The notes: generated from the letters alone by a model not told the origin. A DNA stretch of 64,000 nucleotides from Blastocatellia bacterium AA13 (GCA_003222245.1 QHVH01000026.1:1-64000), one strand, 5' to 3'; positions 1 through 9,347 are shown, counted from the stretch's first letter. Numbers and translations: made by a program.

Positions 1-276
1 CTATTAGCTTATGCCGTTTGGTTCGATCTATCCGTGGATCTCTGATTGTGCTCAGGTACTCTGCTAAGCTGTGTGGCCGCTCTTCCATTTGCAGGATATT
101 CCCTTCATCGATAGTTCTCCTGCTTCTGGGGCTACTCAGCTTCTACATTCTATTACTTTTAAGATGCGTTTGCCCTGGCGTCATGTCGGCATCAGAGAGC
201 CTTACTCGATGAACGGATATACCGGACCAAAGTTCGGATTCAAGCAGGGTTAGGGTAAGCGCCTGCCCTGGTGCGG
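1..276. other. Window edge without a supported gene
   Basis: Two overlapping short open frames lie here on the plus strand (18-212 and 71-253). One is a run of leucines without any recognisable family and the other ends in a polar stretch. Neither has a convincing ribosome binding site, and they overlap in different frames, so I do not call a gene. The segment is downstream of the minus-strand hpt-like gene and may be its 3' flank. Confidence 0.4.
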
Positions 277-789
277 TTATTTTCCGTCCATCACGGCGAG
301 ATAGGGAAGCTGCCTGTATTGATTCTGGACGCCAAGGCCATAGCCGAACATATAATCGTGGTTGCTCACAAAAGCAGCAAAGTCAGGCTTAATCTCGACG
401 TGTCGCGCCGAAGGCTTGTCTACAAGAACGCAGGTACGGAGTGACTTCAGTCCCCGCTCGCTCAACTGCCTTGTAACGTATTCAAGGGTGATGCCGCTCG
501 CCAGCACTCCGCCAACCAGGAGAATATCCCGGCCTCTCGGGTCGAATTCACTGGTGAACATCACCTCGGTCTGGCCGCCATACCGGTGATGAGTGACTTT
601 CATGAAACAGCAATTAAGCGGCACCCTCAACGCTCGAATGAGATCCGCAAGAAAAACGAATGCGTCGTCGAGAATGCCAACCACCGTCAGTTCCCCTACC
701 GGCGCAGCCGAGCGAATCTCTTCAGCGAGAGTTTCGATGCGACTTTGAATCTCCTCGGCCGACCAGATTACCTGAAGTTTTTGATCCAT
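277..789 (-). CDS. Degenerate hypoxanthine phosphoribosyltransferase-like protein
   Basis: The 170-residue protein has the length and fold signature of bacterial Hpt/HPRT, which makes IMP or GMP from a purine base and PRPP. The C-terminal GYGL...YRQLPYL block (149-163) and the K-P-D-F purine-binding lysine region (134-137) are recognisable. The PRPP-binding loop, normally V-E-D-I-x-D-T-G-x-T-L, reads LVGGVLASGITL at 91-102, so all its acidic residues are missing. The early loop that is usually LKGA is LDDA, and the metal-ligand Asp after GYGL is Gly. A clear ribosome binding site (gaggag) precedes ATG at 789. It lies 41 nt downstream of tilS, the usual tilS-hpt order. In Bacillus subtilis these two proteins also act together as regulators. 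I think it is a non-catalytic or altered paralogue. Confidence 0.8.
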   Translation of the reverse strand: MDQKLQVIWSAEEIQSRIETLAEEIRSAAPVGELTVVGILDDAFVFLADLIRALRVPLNCCFMKVTHHRYGGQTEVMFTSEFDPRGRDILLVGGVLASGITLEYVTRQLSERGLKSLRTCVLVDKPSARHVEIKPDFAAFVSNHDYMFGYGLGVQNQYRQLPYLAVMDGK

Positions 790-830
790 AACGCTCCTCA
801 GACCAGTTGCGGATTGCGCCGCATCTTCAA

Positions 831-2480
831 TCAGCGCCGCAAAGCCGTCAATACGACGAATCTACCGCCGGATTCGGATGCTAGAAATCTAATCGCCGGC
901 GGCAGCCCGGGTGACCATACGTAGAAATCGTCGGGGGTTGCCACCACCGGCCATGAGGCGCGGAGGCTGACGGGGATTCTATGGTCAATCATTATGTTTT
1001 TCAACTTCTTTATACTCCGCTGACCAACAACCAGAGCCCGTTCACCTCTAATTCGCGGCCTCACTATCAGCCGTTCGGGTAGAGCATTACCGTCAAGGAA
1101 ACAGCACATCCAGTCGCTGCCCTGGCGTTTGTTGTGCTCGCCAATCCGATTCATTAGTACGTCGAACGTTTGACTCTGGGGTTCGCAACTCGACTGGATC
1201 AGGAATCCCGCGGCGAGCGCGGAGCCCCCGGCGGTCTCGATTTCCACAATGCGGCGGTCTTCTCCGCGCATCGAGTTGAGAGTCAACACATCGAATTCGC
1301 GCCACGCGATAAGACCTCCCGGAAGCTCGATTCGCTTTCCCGACTTGTCTGATTCCAGTATGGCTTCGATAGAGATCACGTGCGGCGAGCTTATCGTGCT
1401 CATATCTCCGCCCGCACGCTTGATTATTTCCAGCAGCGCACGTCTGCGAATCGCGGTTCCGGTTGCGAGCAGTTCAGCCGCCGAATACCGAGTGCCGCCT
1501 AGGTCGGTGTTACCTGAAGGCATCACCGCCCGGTCGACGACCGCCTTTGCGATCTCCGCGAGCGCGGCCTGATCGTCCGCGAGGTTGTCTGCCGCTCGGC
1601 TAATGGATTGAATGACGCGCGGATTGATTTCAGCCAGCGGCGGCAGCACGGTCTTTCTGATTCGATTTCTGGTGTATGCAAGGCTTTCGTTGCTCTGATC
1701 TCGCCGGAATGGAAGATTTCGGATCCGGCAGTACTCTTCAATCTCATTTCGTGTTAGACAAAGCAACGGCCGAATTAATAGAGGTAATTCCGAAACGAGC
1801 GGCTCCGATTCTTCACGCGCCGGTTCGCCGAAGAGATGCGCAGGCAATACCGGCCGAATACCGGTCAAACCGGTTCCTCCCGAACCTCTCGCAAGCCTGA
1901 GCAGCACGGTCTCTGCTTGATCGTTCATCGTGTGACCCGTAGCGATTCGATTACAGCCCGTTTCGCGCGCGGTTCTAAGCAGGAACGCGTATCTCAACCG
2001 TCTCGCTGCATCCTCAATACTCCGATTTTCTCCGCGGGCAGCTTGCGCAACGTCGCACGAGCCGCCTAGATACGGCAGTCCAAGTCTTTCGGCGGTCGCG
2101 CGCACGAACTCTGAATCCTCTCGCGACTCTTCGCCCCGAAGCTGATGGTCCAAATGCGCGACAATTATCCTGGTGTTCGCGCGCGCAGGCGAATTCTCCA
2201 GAGCGGACTTCTTTGGAGATCGCCCGTCAGGCGACGATTCAATACTCAGGATGTTCCGCAGTATATCCAGCAGCGCGATTGAATCAGGTCCGCCGGAGAC
2301 GGCCGCTACTATGCCGGTCAGGCCTGACAACATCGAATGGTCTTCGATGAACTGTTTTGTTTTGGAGAGAGTCCCGTTCAGATACCACCTGCGTCGGACT
2401 GCTGCGCGGACGTTAATAGAAGCGCGTGTTCGCGATGTGTCGTGCGCAACGCACCCGCATAGCGTATAATCGTTGCCCAT
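831..2480 (-). CDS. tilS: tRNA(Ile)-lysidine synthase TilS
   Basis: This cytosolic N-type ATP pyrophosphatase puts lysine on C34 of the CAU-anticodon tRNA-Ile so that it reads AUA. The PP-loop SGGPDS is at about residues 62-67 and the second family signature GHTMNDQAET at about 183-192, followed by the TilS middle and C-terminal domains. The start is uncertain. The frame is open up to 2528, ATG codons occur at 2480 and 2333, and a CTG codon preceded by AGGTGG lies between them. The family normally starts about 15-25 residues before the PP-loop, so the 2480 start used here may still be too long. The divergent acetyltransferase promoter overlaps this region, which also argues for a later start. 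It is probably co-transcribed with the hpt-like gene downstream. Confidence 0.9.
   Translation of the reverse strand: MGNDYTLCGCVAHDTSRTRASINVRAAVRRRWYLNGTLSKTKQFIEDHSMLSGLTGIVAAVSGGPDSIALLDILRNILSIESSPDGRSPKKSALENSPARANTRIIVAHLDHQLRGEESREDSEFVRATAERLGLPYLGGSCDVAQAARGENRSIEDAARRLRYAFLLRTARETGCNRIATGHTMNDQAETVLLRLARGSGGTGLTGIRPVLPAHLFGEPAREESEPLVSELPLLIRPLLCLTRNEIEEYCRIRNLPFRRDQSNESLAYTRNRIRKTVLPPLAEINPRVIQSISRAADNLADDQAALAEIAKAVVDRAVMPSGNTDLGGTRYSAAELLATGTAIRRRALLEIIKRAGGDMSTISSPHVISIEAILESDKSGKRIELPGGLIAWREFDVLTLNSMRGEDRRIVEIETAGGSALAAGFLIQSSCEPQSQTFDVLMNRIGEHNKRQGSDWMCCFLDGNALPERLIVRPRIRGERALVVGQRSIKKLKNIMIDHRIPVSLRASWPVVATPDDFYVWSPGLPPAIRFLASESGGRFVVLTALRR
2465..2470 (+). promoter_or_regulatory. 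Possible -10 box for the rimI-like gene
   Basis: A perfect TATAAT lies 65 nt before the ATG of the acetyltransferase gene at 2535. No good -35 box stands 16-18 nt upstream, so this is a partial promoter match. It falls inside the extended N-terminal reading of the divergent tilS frame. Confidence 0.3.
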
Positions 2481-2534
2481 GGCGAGTCCAGTGGCTCCGT
2501 GAACGTCGTGAGAGCCCGTTCGAGGCATACATCA

Positions 2535-3044
2535 ATGTGGCCGAAGCGTCGTAAAGATAATACGAACATCGCGGCAGAAATCCCGCCTCCAGCCGGCCCA
2601 ACGATTAAGGCGATGGGTTATAGCGATATAAACGAATGCTGGCGTCTGGATCAACGCTGCTTTTCGGACGGCGAGGCTTACGACAAAGAAACCTTTCGAT
2701 ATCTGCTCTCACACAATAATTCCGTATGCTACAAAGTCGTCACGACGTCCGGCGAGATGATTGCCTTCGTGGTTGGAATGATAGAGGGTGACGGTAACGG
2801 ACACGTGGTTGCCCTGGGGGTCAAACCGGAAGACCGAAGGCGTGGACACGGCCGCACGCTGATGTGGGCTATTGAGCGTGGGTTCTACGATCGCGGCGTT
2901 CGTACGATAAGGCTCGAAGTGCGAACATCAAATGAACACGCGCAGAAGCTCTATTTCGATCTCGGCTATAAGATCATTCGCAGGATGCAGCGCTACTACA
3001 CGAGCGGCGATGACGGCTACCTGATGATTAAGACCCTCGTCTAA
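2535..3044 (+). CDS. GNAT N-acetyltransferase, RimI-like
   Basis: GNAT-fold acetyltransferase of 169 residues, resembling RimI (ribosomal protein S18 alanine N-acetyltransferase). The acetyl-CoA pyrophosphate loop RRRGHGRTLM and the following L-E-V-R-x-S-N...A-Q-K-L-Y-x-x-L-G-Y block are typical of RimI and archaeal Ard1. The start at ATG 2535 is chosen because GAGG lies about ten nt upstream; an earlier in-frame codon at 2499 has no such site and would overlap tilS further. An N-terminal tail of about 25 residues precedes the domain. The tsaB/tsaD genes that often accompany rimI are not here, so the substrate remains open. Confidence 0.75.
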   Translation: MWPKRRKDNTNIAAEIPPPAGPTIKAMGYSDINECWRLDQRCFSDGEAYDKETFRYLLSHNNSVCYKVVTTSGEMIAFVVGMIEGDGNGHVVALGVKPEDRRRGHGRTLMWAIERGFYDRGVRTIRLEVRTSNEHAQKLYFDLGYKIIRRMQRYYTSGDDGYLMIKTLV

Positions 3045-3351
3045 CATACTTTGGCCGGTCAACGAAACATCTGACAAATCACCGTCAAACAAAGGGCTAC
3101 AAGATACTCTACCTCCTAAGGCGCGCCGATCCTGACGGAGCTCAAGAACTCCGGACCTGATCGCCTTGGCTTCTCTCTACGCAACTTGGAACCGCGAGCT
3201 GATTGCTCATTTAAGAAAACGGCGGATAGCTGACCAGGAATGTTCGTCCGCGAAATACGCGGTTGATTACACGGCTACCGAAACGGCTCCTCGAATCCAC
3301 GGTTGACATTCTTAGGTAAATTGCCCGGGCGCCTTGTGGCCCGCTGGAGTT

Positions 3352-4335
3352 ATGCGCCAGAAGATCGAAAAGACCTCCCGTAATCCCGCGGTGTCCGTAA
3401 TCATTCCCGTATTCAATGCGTCCAGTTTCATTCGCGAATCGATTGAAAGCGTATTAGGCCAGACCTTCCGCGATCTTGAAGTGATTGTAGTCGATGACGG
3501 CTCCACCGATAACACTCCCGATGAAATCAGATCCTTTGGCAGTTCCGTGCGATACCTGCGAACCAAAAACGGGGGCCCGGCGCACGCACGAAATCTCGGA
3601 ATCGCCGCGGCGCAAGGGCGGCTTATCGCGTTTCAAGATGCGGACGATCGATGGCTCCCGAAGAAACTGGAGCGTCAATTAGAATACCTCGAAAAACACC
3701 CTGAAGACGCGGTTGTATTCTCGGACATTGCCACCTTTGATGAGCACGGCTTGCTTGCCCGAAGCGCAAAAGAGGTCTACGGCACGATTCCGTCCGGAGA
3801 TCTCTTCGGTGAGCTGTTGATGAAGCGCTTCATTGCGATGTCTTCAGTGATCGTACGTGCGGACTGCCTCGAGGAGGTAGGAGGCTTCGATGCTGTTCTA
3901 AAGGGCTGTGAGGATTACAATTTGTTTCTGCGGCTCGCAGGCCGATTCAAGTTCGGGCTTGTCGATGAGGTGCTGGTTCACAAACGAATTCACCCAGGGA
4001 ACTTCTCTAATAACCTTCAGCAGATGCTGGAGGACGAAATCACCAACATTAGAAAAATCTCGGCTCTCTTCGCGGATCGAAAGATTCCGGAAGAGCGGCT
4101 CATAGCCGAGATGCGTCTTCGATTCGGCAGGTATCACTTTGCGAATGGAGATCATTCGGCCGCCCGACGTTGTCTCTTGCAGGCCGCGCGCCGTGTGTCG
4201 CTTTCTCGTCGCGACTGGCTTGTTCTGCTCTTTCTAATGTTTCCGCGACGTGTTCGCGAAACCCTTCTCGCGGCTCGCCGAAGTAGAAAAAAGCTCGGAA
4301 AACCAACCTCAATCGTCCTTGGATCGCTTTCATAA
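3352..4335 (+). CDS. Family 2 glycosyltransferase
   Basis: Inverting GT-A glycosyltransferase of 327 residues that would move a sugar from a nucleotide donor to a lipid-linked or cell-surface glycan on the cytoplasmic face. The beginning VSVIIPVFN (about 14-22), DDGSTDNT (48-55) and the metal-binding DADD (96-99) are classic GT2 motifs, and the ED following position 180 is the likely catalytic acidic pair. An in-frame TTG at 3334 is possible, but ATG 3352 gives the normal short N-terminus. A C-terminal basic tail follows the domain. The polysaccharide flippase 128 nt downstream suggests a role in exopolysaccharide or O-antigen synthesis. The acceptor cannot be read from the sequence. Confidence 0.88.
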   Translation: MRQKIEKTSRNPAVSVIIPVFNASSFIRESIESVLGQTFRDLEVIVVDDGSTDNTPDEIRSFGSSVRYLRTKNGGPAHARNLGIAAAQGRLIAFQDADDRWLPKKLERQLEYLEKHPEDAVVFSDIATFDEHGLLARSAKEVYGTIPSGDLFGELLMKRFIAMSSVIVRADCLEEVGGFDAVLKGCEDYNLFLRLAGRFKFGLVDEVLVHKRIHPGNFSNNLQQMLEDEITNIRKISALFADRKIPEERLIAEMRLRFGRYHFANGDHSAARRCLLQAARRVSLSRRDWLVLLFLMFPRRVRETLLAARRSRKKLGKPTSIVLGSLS

Positions 4336-4463
4336 CCCCTCGCGCACTGCTGGAACCCCGAGAGGATTGGACATCTAGTACTGTCAGCTCTATTTAACCA
4401 ACGACACTGAAATGGGTAAACTCGCCCCACCACTCGACCACTCGAATCCGCAGGACGGTATCA

Positions 4464-6005
4464 GTGCACGCTAGCAGTTCACAAAGATCGTCGCGGATTA
4501 TCAAGAACGTATTGATGAACTGGGTGGCGTTTGCCGCGACCATCGTCACCGGATTCCTGATGTCGCCCTTCCTGGTGCGAAACCTCGGCGATTCGGTTTA
4601 CGGCGTATGGGTGCTGATGGGATCGCTTGTCGGCTATATGGGCCTGCTCGATTTCGGACTCACCGTTTCAACAGTCAAGTATGTAGCCGAATACCGCGCA
4701 AAAGGCGACCAGAGCGCAATCAACAAGGTGGTCACCGGCAGTTTGGCGGTCTACTCTGCAGTCGGCCTATTGACGCTTTGCATCGGCGCCGCGGCCAGCA
4801 TTTACTTCAACAATATTTTCGAATCGCCATTGAGCCGAAATGTAGCGGCTGCGGTCGTGATTCTGGCGACCATTAACCAGGCAGTGAGTTTTCCATCCGC
4901 GGTCTTTGTAGGTGTAATTCGGGGATATCAGCGCTATGACCTCGACGCCGGAATTACTACGGTTACAATCGCGGTAAGAAGCGTTCTGGTGGTTGTGCTG
5001 GTCAGGATGGGATATGGGATCCTCGCCCTTTCGGTCGTGACCTTTACGTTCGATGTGGTCAGGATGATTTATCTTGCGTGGTGGTGTTATCGCCTGAACC
5101 CTGAAATAAAGATCGCGCGAGAATATCTGGAGCTTAAGCAGCTCCGCCGCCTGCTCGGCTACAGCGCCCTTGTATTCGTTATTGTCATCGCGAAGCGAAT
5201 GATCTTCTTCACCGATTCGATTGTAGTCGGGGCCTTTCTGTCGACGGCTGCGGTGACTGCGTATTTCGTGGGGAATCGGCTTGTGCTTTATCTGCACTCG
5301 CTGGTCTCGGAGATGGTTGGAGTGCTGACGCCGGCGGCGTCGGATCTGGACGCTCGCAATCAACACGGAACGATAAAGGATCTGGTGCTCATCAGCACCA
5401 AATACACGCTGCTTCTTTCGCTTCCCGCGGCGACGATCTTTTTTGTTCTCGGCGGTAACTTTATCGAGCTATGGATGGGGCCGGCCTACAAGAGCAGTTG
5501 GTCGATAATGATCATCCTGACGGCGGGCGTTCTTGCGCATCTTGTTGAAATGCCCTCGCACACGATGTTGCTCGGGCGCGGAAAACATCGAATCGTAGCC
5601 AAGCTCACGTTTGCTCAGGCGATTGTCAACCTCGGCTTGAGCCTCTGGCTGGTGAAGCCGCTCGGGTTGAATGGTGTAGCGCTTGGAACATCGATTCCGA
5701 TGATCGTTTTCACCGCCATCGCTATTCCGGTCTATTTTCGCTATCTCGGCATTCCGCTTGGGGAGTTCGCGCGCAGCTCACTGGCGTTGCCCTTGCTGGT
5801 GCAGGCGCCGTTTATCGGCCTTGTGCTGGTGATCAAATATGTCGGGCAACCGCCTACGTTAGTGCTGTTCTTTCTCGAGGTATCCGCGGCGTTTCTCACC
5901 TATGCCGCCCTGGCATTCTATCTCTGCATCAGCAAAGACGAGCGCCGCGCGTTCGCTCGTCTCACCGAGAAGTTGGGGCTGAAGACCGCTGACAATTTCT
6001 CGTGA
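4464..6005 (+). CDS. Polysaccharide (oligosaccharide) flippase, Wzx/MATE-like
   Basis: Integral membrane protein of 513 residues with about 12-14 hydrophobic segments along its whole length. The opening, a basic N-terminus followed by NVLMNWVAF and SPFLVRNLGDSVYGVW, is characteristic of the polysaccharide biosynthesis/MOP flippase family that turns undecaprenyl-linked repeat units to the periplasmic side. It is read from a GTG at 4464 with an AGGA-type ribosome binding site about 8 nt upstream. It follows a GT2 glycosyltransferase on the same strand. No polymerase (Wzy) or chain-length regulator lies next to it, so this is a fragment of a surface polysaccharide system rather than a full locus. 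Confidence 0.88.
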   Translation: MHASSSQRSSRIIKNVLMNWVAFAATIVTGFLMSPFLVRNLGDSVYGVWVLMGSLVGYMGLLDFGLTVSTVKYVAEYRAKGDQSAINKVVTGSLAVYSAVGLLTLCIGAAASIYFNNIFESPLSRNVAAAVVILATINQAVSFPSAVFVGVIRGYQRYDLDAGITTVTIAVRSVLVVVLVRMGYGILALSVVTFTFDVVRMIYLAWWCYRLNPEIKIAREYLELKQLRRLLGYSALVFVIVIAKRMIFFTDSIVVGAFLSTAAVTAYFVGNRLVLYLHSLVSEMVGVLTPAASDLDARNQHGTIKDLVLISTKYTLLLSLPAATIFFVLGGNFIELWMGPAYKSSWSIMIILTAGVLAHLVEMPSHTMLLGRGKHRIVAKLTFAQAIVNLGLSLWLVKPLGLNGVALGTSIPMIVFTAIAIPVYFRYLGIPLGEFARSSLALPLLVQAPFIGLVLVIKYVGQPPTLVLFFLEVSAAFLTYAALAFYLCISKDERRAFARLTEKLGLKTADNFS

Positions 6006-6144
6006 TCCTTAATCGGCAGCCCGGCATTTTCGTTTGGTTCGCGTTAAGCAACGATTGAACTCGGCCCAGCGTTTTTCAATGGTGCATCGCCAGACGACGC
6101 CTCGCTATTGTCGAATATAGAGAATTGACGTGGAGTGGAAAGAA

Positions 6145-6738
6145 TTATCCGCCGCTGTTCTTGCGGAGCTCTAGCAGTACCTGCTTTGCCACGGCTCTGA
6201 GAGTATCAAATACGCCGACGCCTTTGTTGGCTACTGCTTCGAATGTCGGCTCGCCGTTCTTATTAAGCTCTTTCTTCAGATCCTCGGTGGCAACCACGTT
6301 GGGAAGATCGCGCTTGTTGAGCTGGAGCACATACGGGACCTTTTTCAGCTCGTAACCTTGCTGGTGGAGATTGATCTCGAGGTTATAAAGCGACTCGATG
6401 TTGGCGTCCATTCGTTCTTGCTGAGAGTCGGCTACGAACACGACTCCGTCAACGCCTTTGAGGATAAGCTTGCGGCTGGCGTCGTAGAATACCTGGCCAG
6501 GAACGGTGTAGAGATGGAATCGAGTCTTGAACCCGCGCACGGTCCCCAAATCCAACGGCAGGAAATCGAAGAAGAGCGTTCTGTCGGTTTCGGTCGCCAG
6601 GCTGATGAGCTTCCCTTTTGCCTGAGGCGCGGTCGAGTCATAAATATACTGAAGGTTTGTTGTTTTTCCGCCCAGGCCTGGCCCGTAATAGACAATTTTG
6701 CAATTGATTTCACGTGATGCGTAATTAATAAACGTCAA
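6145..6738 (-). CDS. mglA: MglA-type small Ras-like GTPase
   Basis: Bacterial polarity GTPase of 197 residues that in Myxococcus and Thermus sets the leading cell pole and drives gliding or pilus positioning. The P-loop GPGLGGKTT is at 19-27, the MglA-specific TVPGQ (replacing DTAGQ of Ras) at 78-82 and the guanine-recognition motif NKRD at 141-144. The start is TTG at 6738, supported by GAGGA about 8 nt upstream and by the conserved MxFINY opening of the family. It lies 64 nt downstream of the roadblock gene, giving the usual mglB-mglA order. In Acidobacteriota it may control type IV pili or secretion rather than gliding. Confidence 0.93.
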   Translation of the reverse strand: MTFINYASREINCKIVYYGPGLGGKTTNLQYIYDSTAPQAKGKLISLATETDRTLFFDFLPLDLGTVRGFKTRFHLYTVPGQVFYDASRKLILKGVDGVVFVADSQQERMDANIESLYNLEINLHQQGYELKKVPYVLQLNKRDLPNVVATEDLKKELNKNGEPTFEAVANKGVGVFDTLRAVAKQVLLELRKNSGG

Positions 6739-6802
6739 GGCTCTATCCTCTTATCGGGCGGGGCGGCGCACTACATTCTGCCGTGGGCTTACAGGGGCCA
6801 AA

Positions 6803-7294
6803 TTAACTGAACAGCGCGTCTATATCCGCCTCCGTTATCTCGGCGAACGGCGAATCCAGCGAGACGCCCATATCCCGTTCGCGTTCTATCTTGGCCTCGA
6901 TATCGTCAAAGATCGAATTCAGTTCCGAAGTGGCTCGCTTGACGCGAAGGCGAACCAGGCCAAGGCTGGAGCGCTCGTCAAAGATGACGACCAGAATTAC
7001 GCGAGAGGCGACGATCGATATGTGCATATTGTCGTGCTCACCCTCGTGGGAGAGCACCGGGAATCCACGTTCTCCGATCAAATGCGCAAGTCCATCCGTC
7101 GCGGCCACATTGCCTGCCGTAAGACTGGCAAGACTGGTGATGTCAAGGTTGACCATCTCGCCATGCGCGCCGATTTGCTGTCCGTTTTTATCGCCGAGGA
7201 ATACAAACTTGGCGTTTGCGTCCTGACACAGCCGCCCGATCACAGATTTGATCTGCTCGTACTCCTCCTCATACATTACGACCGGAGCCGTCAT
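6803..7294 (-). CDS. Roadblock/LC7 domain protein, MglB-like partner of MglA
   Basis: Protein of 163 residues with one Roadblock/LC7 domain (about 8-125) of the kind found in MglB, the GTPase-activating partner of MglA. The central VFLGDKNGQQIGAHGE strand-loop and the following T-A-G-N-V-A-A-T-D segment are typical. The C-terminal tail is rich in acidic residues. ATG at 7294 has a very good ribosome binding site (gaggag). It is the first gene of a two-gene operon with mglA. The upstream 269 nt up to the DUF971 gene should hold the promoter, but I see no clear box. Confidence 0.88.
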   Translation of the reverse strand: MTAPVVMYEEEYEQIKSVIGRLCQDANAKFVFLGDKNGQQIGAHGEMVNLDITSLASLTAGNVAATDGLAHLIGERGFPVLSHEGEHDNMHISIVASRVILVVIFDERSSLGLVRLRVKRATSELNSIFDDIEAKIERERDMGVSLDSPFAEITEADIDALFS

Positions 7295-7563
7295 CGCTTC
7301 TCCTCAGTTTGTCGAATCGAGGGGTGCTGTTGCCGAGTAAAAACGCCTTCTGTCGGGAACTACCTATGCCTGCTTAGCTCTAACTTTAGCCTTACGGCCG
7401 CTCTTATAGGGGTTTTCTCACAGGGGCAATTTTGTGGGGTGACGTTTCTTATATCACAGGGATTCATGGCATATCAAGACTTTTTGCCATGAGCGAATTC
7501 GTAGCTGAATGTCGTATGAAAAATCGCGGCGGATCGAATATAGCTCCAATCTCGCTGCCTTTC

Positions 7564-7902
7564 TCACACATAGAACTTCTCGCCGCACGCCGGGCACGGA
7601 CATATCTCTCGTAGGCGAGCCCACGTGTAAATTCCATCGTCGTGGCGATCGCTGAAGGTAAACTTGACGCCGTAGCGCCCAACGTGTTCGGCCGCGGTTA
7701 TTGTTATATCTTCGCGTATGTTCGCGGGATTGAGCATCCGTTTCCCGGTTATCTCGCTCACGCAGTTTGCGCAGGTGCATTCGGCTCGAAGGTATTTGAT
7801 CGAGAATACGCTCCTGTGGCCGTCGTCCCATACGACAGTCAGTTCTTCCGGGCTTGTCTTCGTTATTTCCGTGGGTATGCTTATGGCCATTCTTGAATTC
7901 AT
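7564..7902 (-). CDS. DUF971 domain protein
   Basis: Small cytosolic protein (112 residues) of the DUF971 family, related to the N-terminal domain of gamma-butyrobetaine hydroxylase. Visible marks are the WDDGH strand (about 25-29), the C-T-C-A-N-C cluster (42-47), D-G-I-Y-T-W near residue 90 and a C-terminal C-P-C-x-x-C. In many bacteria the family is linked to Fe-S cluster carriers, but its role is not firmly known. The start ATG overlaps the stop of the enoyl-CoA hydratase gene by four nt, so it is translationally coupled to it. Confidence 0.85.
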   Translation of the reverse strand: MNSRMAISIPTEITKTSPEELTVVWDDGHRSVFSIKYLRAECTCANCVSEITGKRMLNPANIREDITITAAEHVGRYGVKFTFSDRHDDGIYTWARLREICPCPACGEKFYV

Positions 7903-8678
7903 TTATGTTTCCAGTTGGCCTGACGCTTTTCGATGAACGCCTCTATACCTTCGATCGGATCCTTAAGCGACATCAGGTCGTTCAAATAAACCTCTTCGGC
8001 TTTCTTCAATGCGTCTTCAAAAGGCAGGCTTTCGGTCCTGTATATGGCTTGCCGAGCCATTTCGAGCGCAGGAGCGCTCATGTGACGAAGCATATTGAGA
8101 ACTTCTTCGGCCTTCGCCTCCAGATCTCCCTGACCTACTACATAGTTCACGAGCCCCAGAGATCGCGCCTCATCGGCCGTAATCAATTCACCCGTGAGAA
8201 TCATCTCCAGCGCCTTCTTTTGCCCTATGATTCGCGGGAGAATCACCGAGCTTACGGGTGGAAAGACGCCGAGCTTTATCTCCGGTTGGCCGAAGCGTGC
8301 GGTTTGAGCCGCGATGACTATATCCGCAAACGCGACGAGTTCGCAGCCGCCTCCAAGCGCTGCTCCGTTTACTATTGCGATGACCGGCTTCGACAACACG
8401 ATCAGCGAGCGGAATATCGAGTGGAAGGCCTCGAGCATTTGATAGACGGTTTCAGGCCTGTGCTCTTCGACTGAGACACCAGCGGAAAAAACCGGCGAGT
8501 TGGCCGCGGCGGAAAACACAATCGCGCAGATGTCGCGCCCCGCTCCGATTCGCTGAATGGCGCCCGTCATCTCCTTCATCATCGAGATCGTGAGGACGTT
8601 CAGGGGCGGACGCGCGAGCGTTATTCGCGCCACTCGTCCGCTGACTGAAAACTGAATGTCCTTGTAAGCCGTTGCCAT
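7899..8678 (-). CDS. Enoyl-CoA hydratase/isomerase family protein
   Basis: Crotonase-fold protein of 259 residues acting on an acyl-CoA thioester. The oxyanion-hole strand with FSAGVSVEEH (about 63-72) and NGAALGGGCEL (about 105-115) are the crotonase signature, and the EIKLGVFPPVSSVILPRIIG block follows. The V-x-E-H-x-P pattern recalls cyclohexa-1,5-diene-1-carbonyl-CoA hydratase (Dch) of anaerobic benzoyl-CoA degradation, but no other gene of that pathway is in the window, so only the family is assigned. It lies between the histidine-degradation genes and DUF971 in one tight minus-strand run. Confidence 0.87.
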   Translation of the reverse strand: MATAYKDIQFSVSGRVARITLARPPLNVLTISMMKEMTGAIQRIGAGRDICAIVFSAAANSPVFSAGVSVEEHRPETVYQMLEAFHSIFRSLIVLSKPVIAIVNGAALGGGCELVAFADIVIAAQTARFGQPEIKLGVFPPVSSVILPRIIGQKKALEMILTGELITADEARSLGLVNYVVGQGDLEAKAEEVLNMLRHMSAPALEMARQAIYRTESLPFEDALKKAEEVYLNDLMSLKDPIEGIEAFIEKRQANWKHK

Positions 8679-8690
8679 CCCGTACAGCTC

Positions 8691-9347
8691 TTAATCCGCG
8701 ATATGCTTCAATGTCCTGGTTTCTATGTCCGACGCCAGCTCCGAAGCTTCGGCTATAAGCTTGACCGTTCGTTCGCCGATCTCGCCGACTGCTTCATTGC
8801 CAGTGAGCGATTTTAGATTCACGGCAATGTTGTAGTATGACCCTTTTATCGCTACGACCGCGAGTTGGGCGCCGGTCGTGATATCCGGGAATACGTTTGG
8901 ATTTCCCAGCTCGGCTAACTTGTTCAGGAGGCGCAGCACGGCAAACGCGCGCTCGGACACCTCGGCGGGAATTTCTATGGACTTCACGGTAGCAGCGGTA
9001 ATCTCGCCATTGCGGGTTTGCTGCTCTTCGTCAGAGTTGCGCGGGAGTTTGTAAGCCGCAAGCACTTGGTCGAACGCCCGTGCATCTTCGTCTATGAGTT
9101 CTTGAAGCCGTGCTCCAAGGAGTTCGAGCTCGCCGTTGATCTCTTTCACCTGGCCTTCATTTTCCGCGTACTTCTTTTTCCCGATTGTCAGATTGCACAT
9201 CATTCGGCCGAGGGACACGGCGAGCACGCCTGCGTAAGCGGCGACGCTGCCTCCACCGGGAGTCGGCGTGCCTTCGGCTACGAGATTTGCGAAAGCGCCG
9301 AGAGTCTTACCTGGCGACATAACTGCGTTGTGACCTCCTTCCGCCAT
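8691..9347 (-). CDS. fchA: Formiminotetrahydrofolate cyclodeaminase family protein
   Basis: Protein of 218 residues of the cyclodeaminase/cyclohydrolase (FTCD C-terminal) family, which turns 5-formimino-THF into 5,10-methenyl-THF and ammonia. The glycine-rich opening TPTPGGGSVAAYAGVLAVSLG (start quoted in part) near residues 27-47 is the family hallmark, and the N-V-F-P-D-I-T-T-G-A-Q-L-A segment near 155-167 is also typical. ATG at 9347 directly follows the stop of the formimidoyltransferase gene. In mammals the two activities are fused in one protein; here they are adjacent separate chains. Confidence 0.9.
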   Translation of the reverse strand: MAEGGHNAVMSPGKTLGAFANLVAEGTPTPGGGSVAAYAGVLAVSLGRMMCNLTIGKKKYAENEGQVKEINGELELLGARLQELIDEDARAFDQVLAAYKLPRNSDEEQQTRNGEITAATVKSIEIPAEVSERAFAVLRLLNKLAELGNPNVFPDITTGAQLAVVAIKGSYYNIAVNLKSLTGNEAVGEIGERTVKLIAEASELASDIETRTLKHIAD

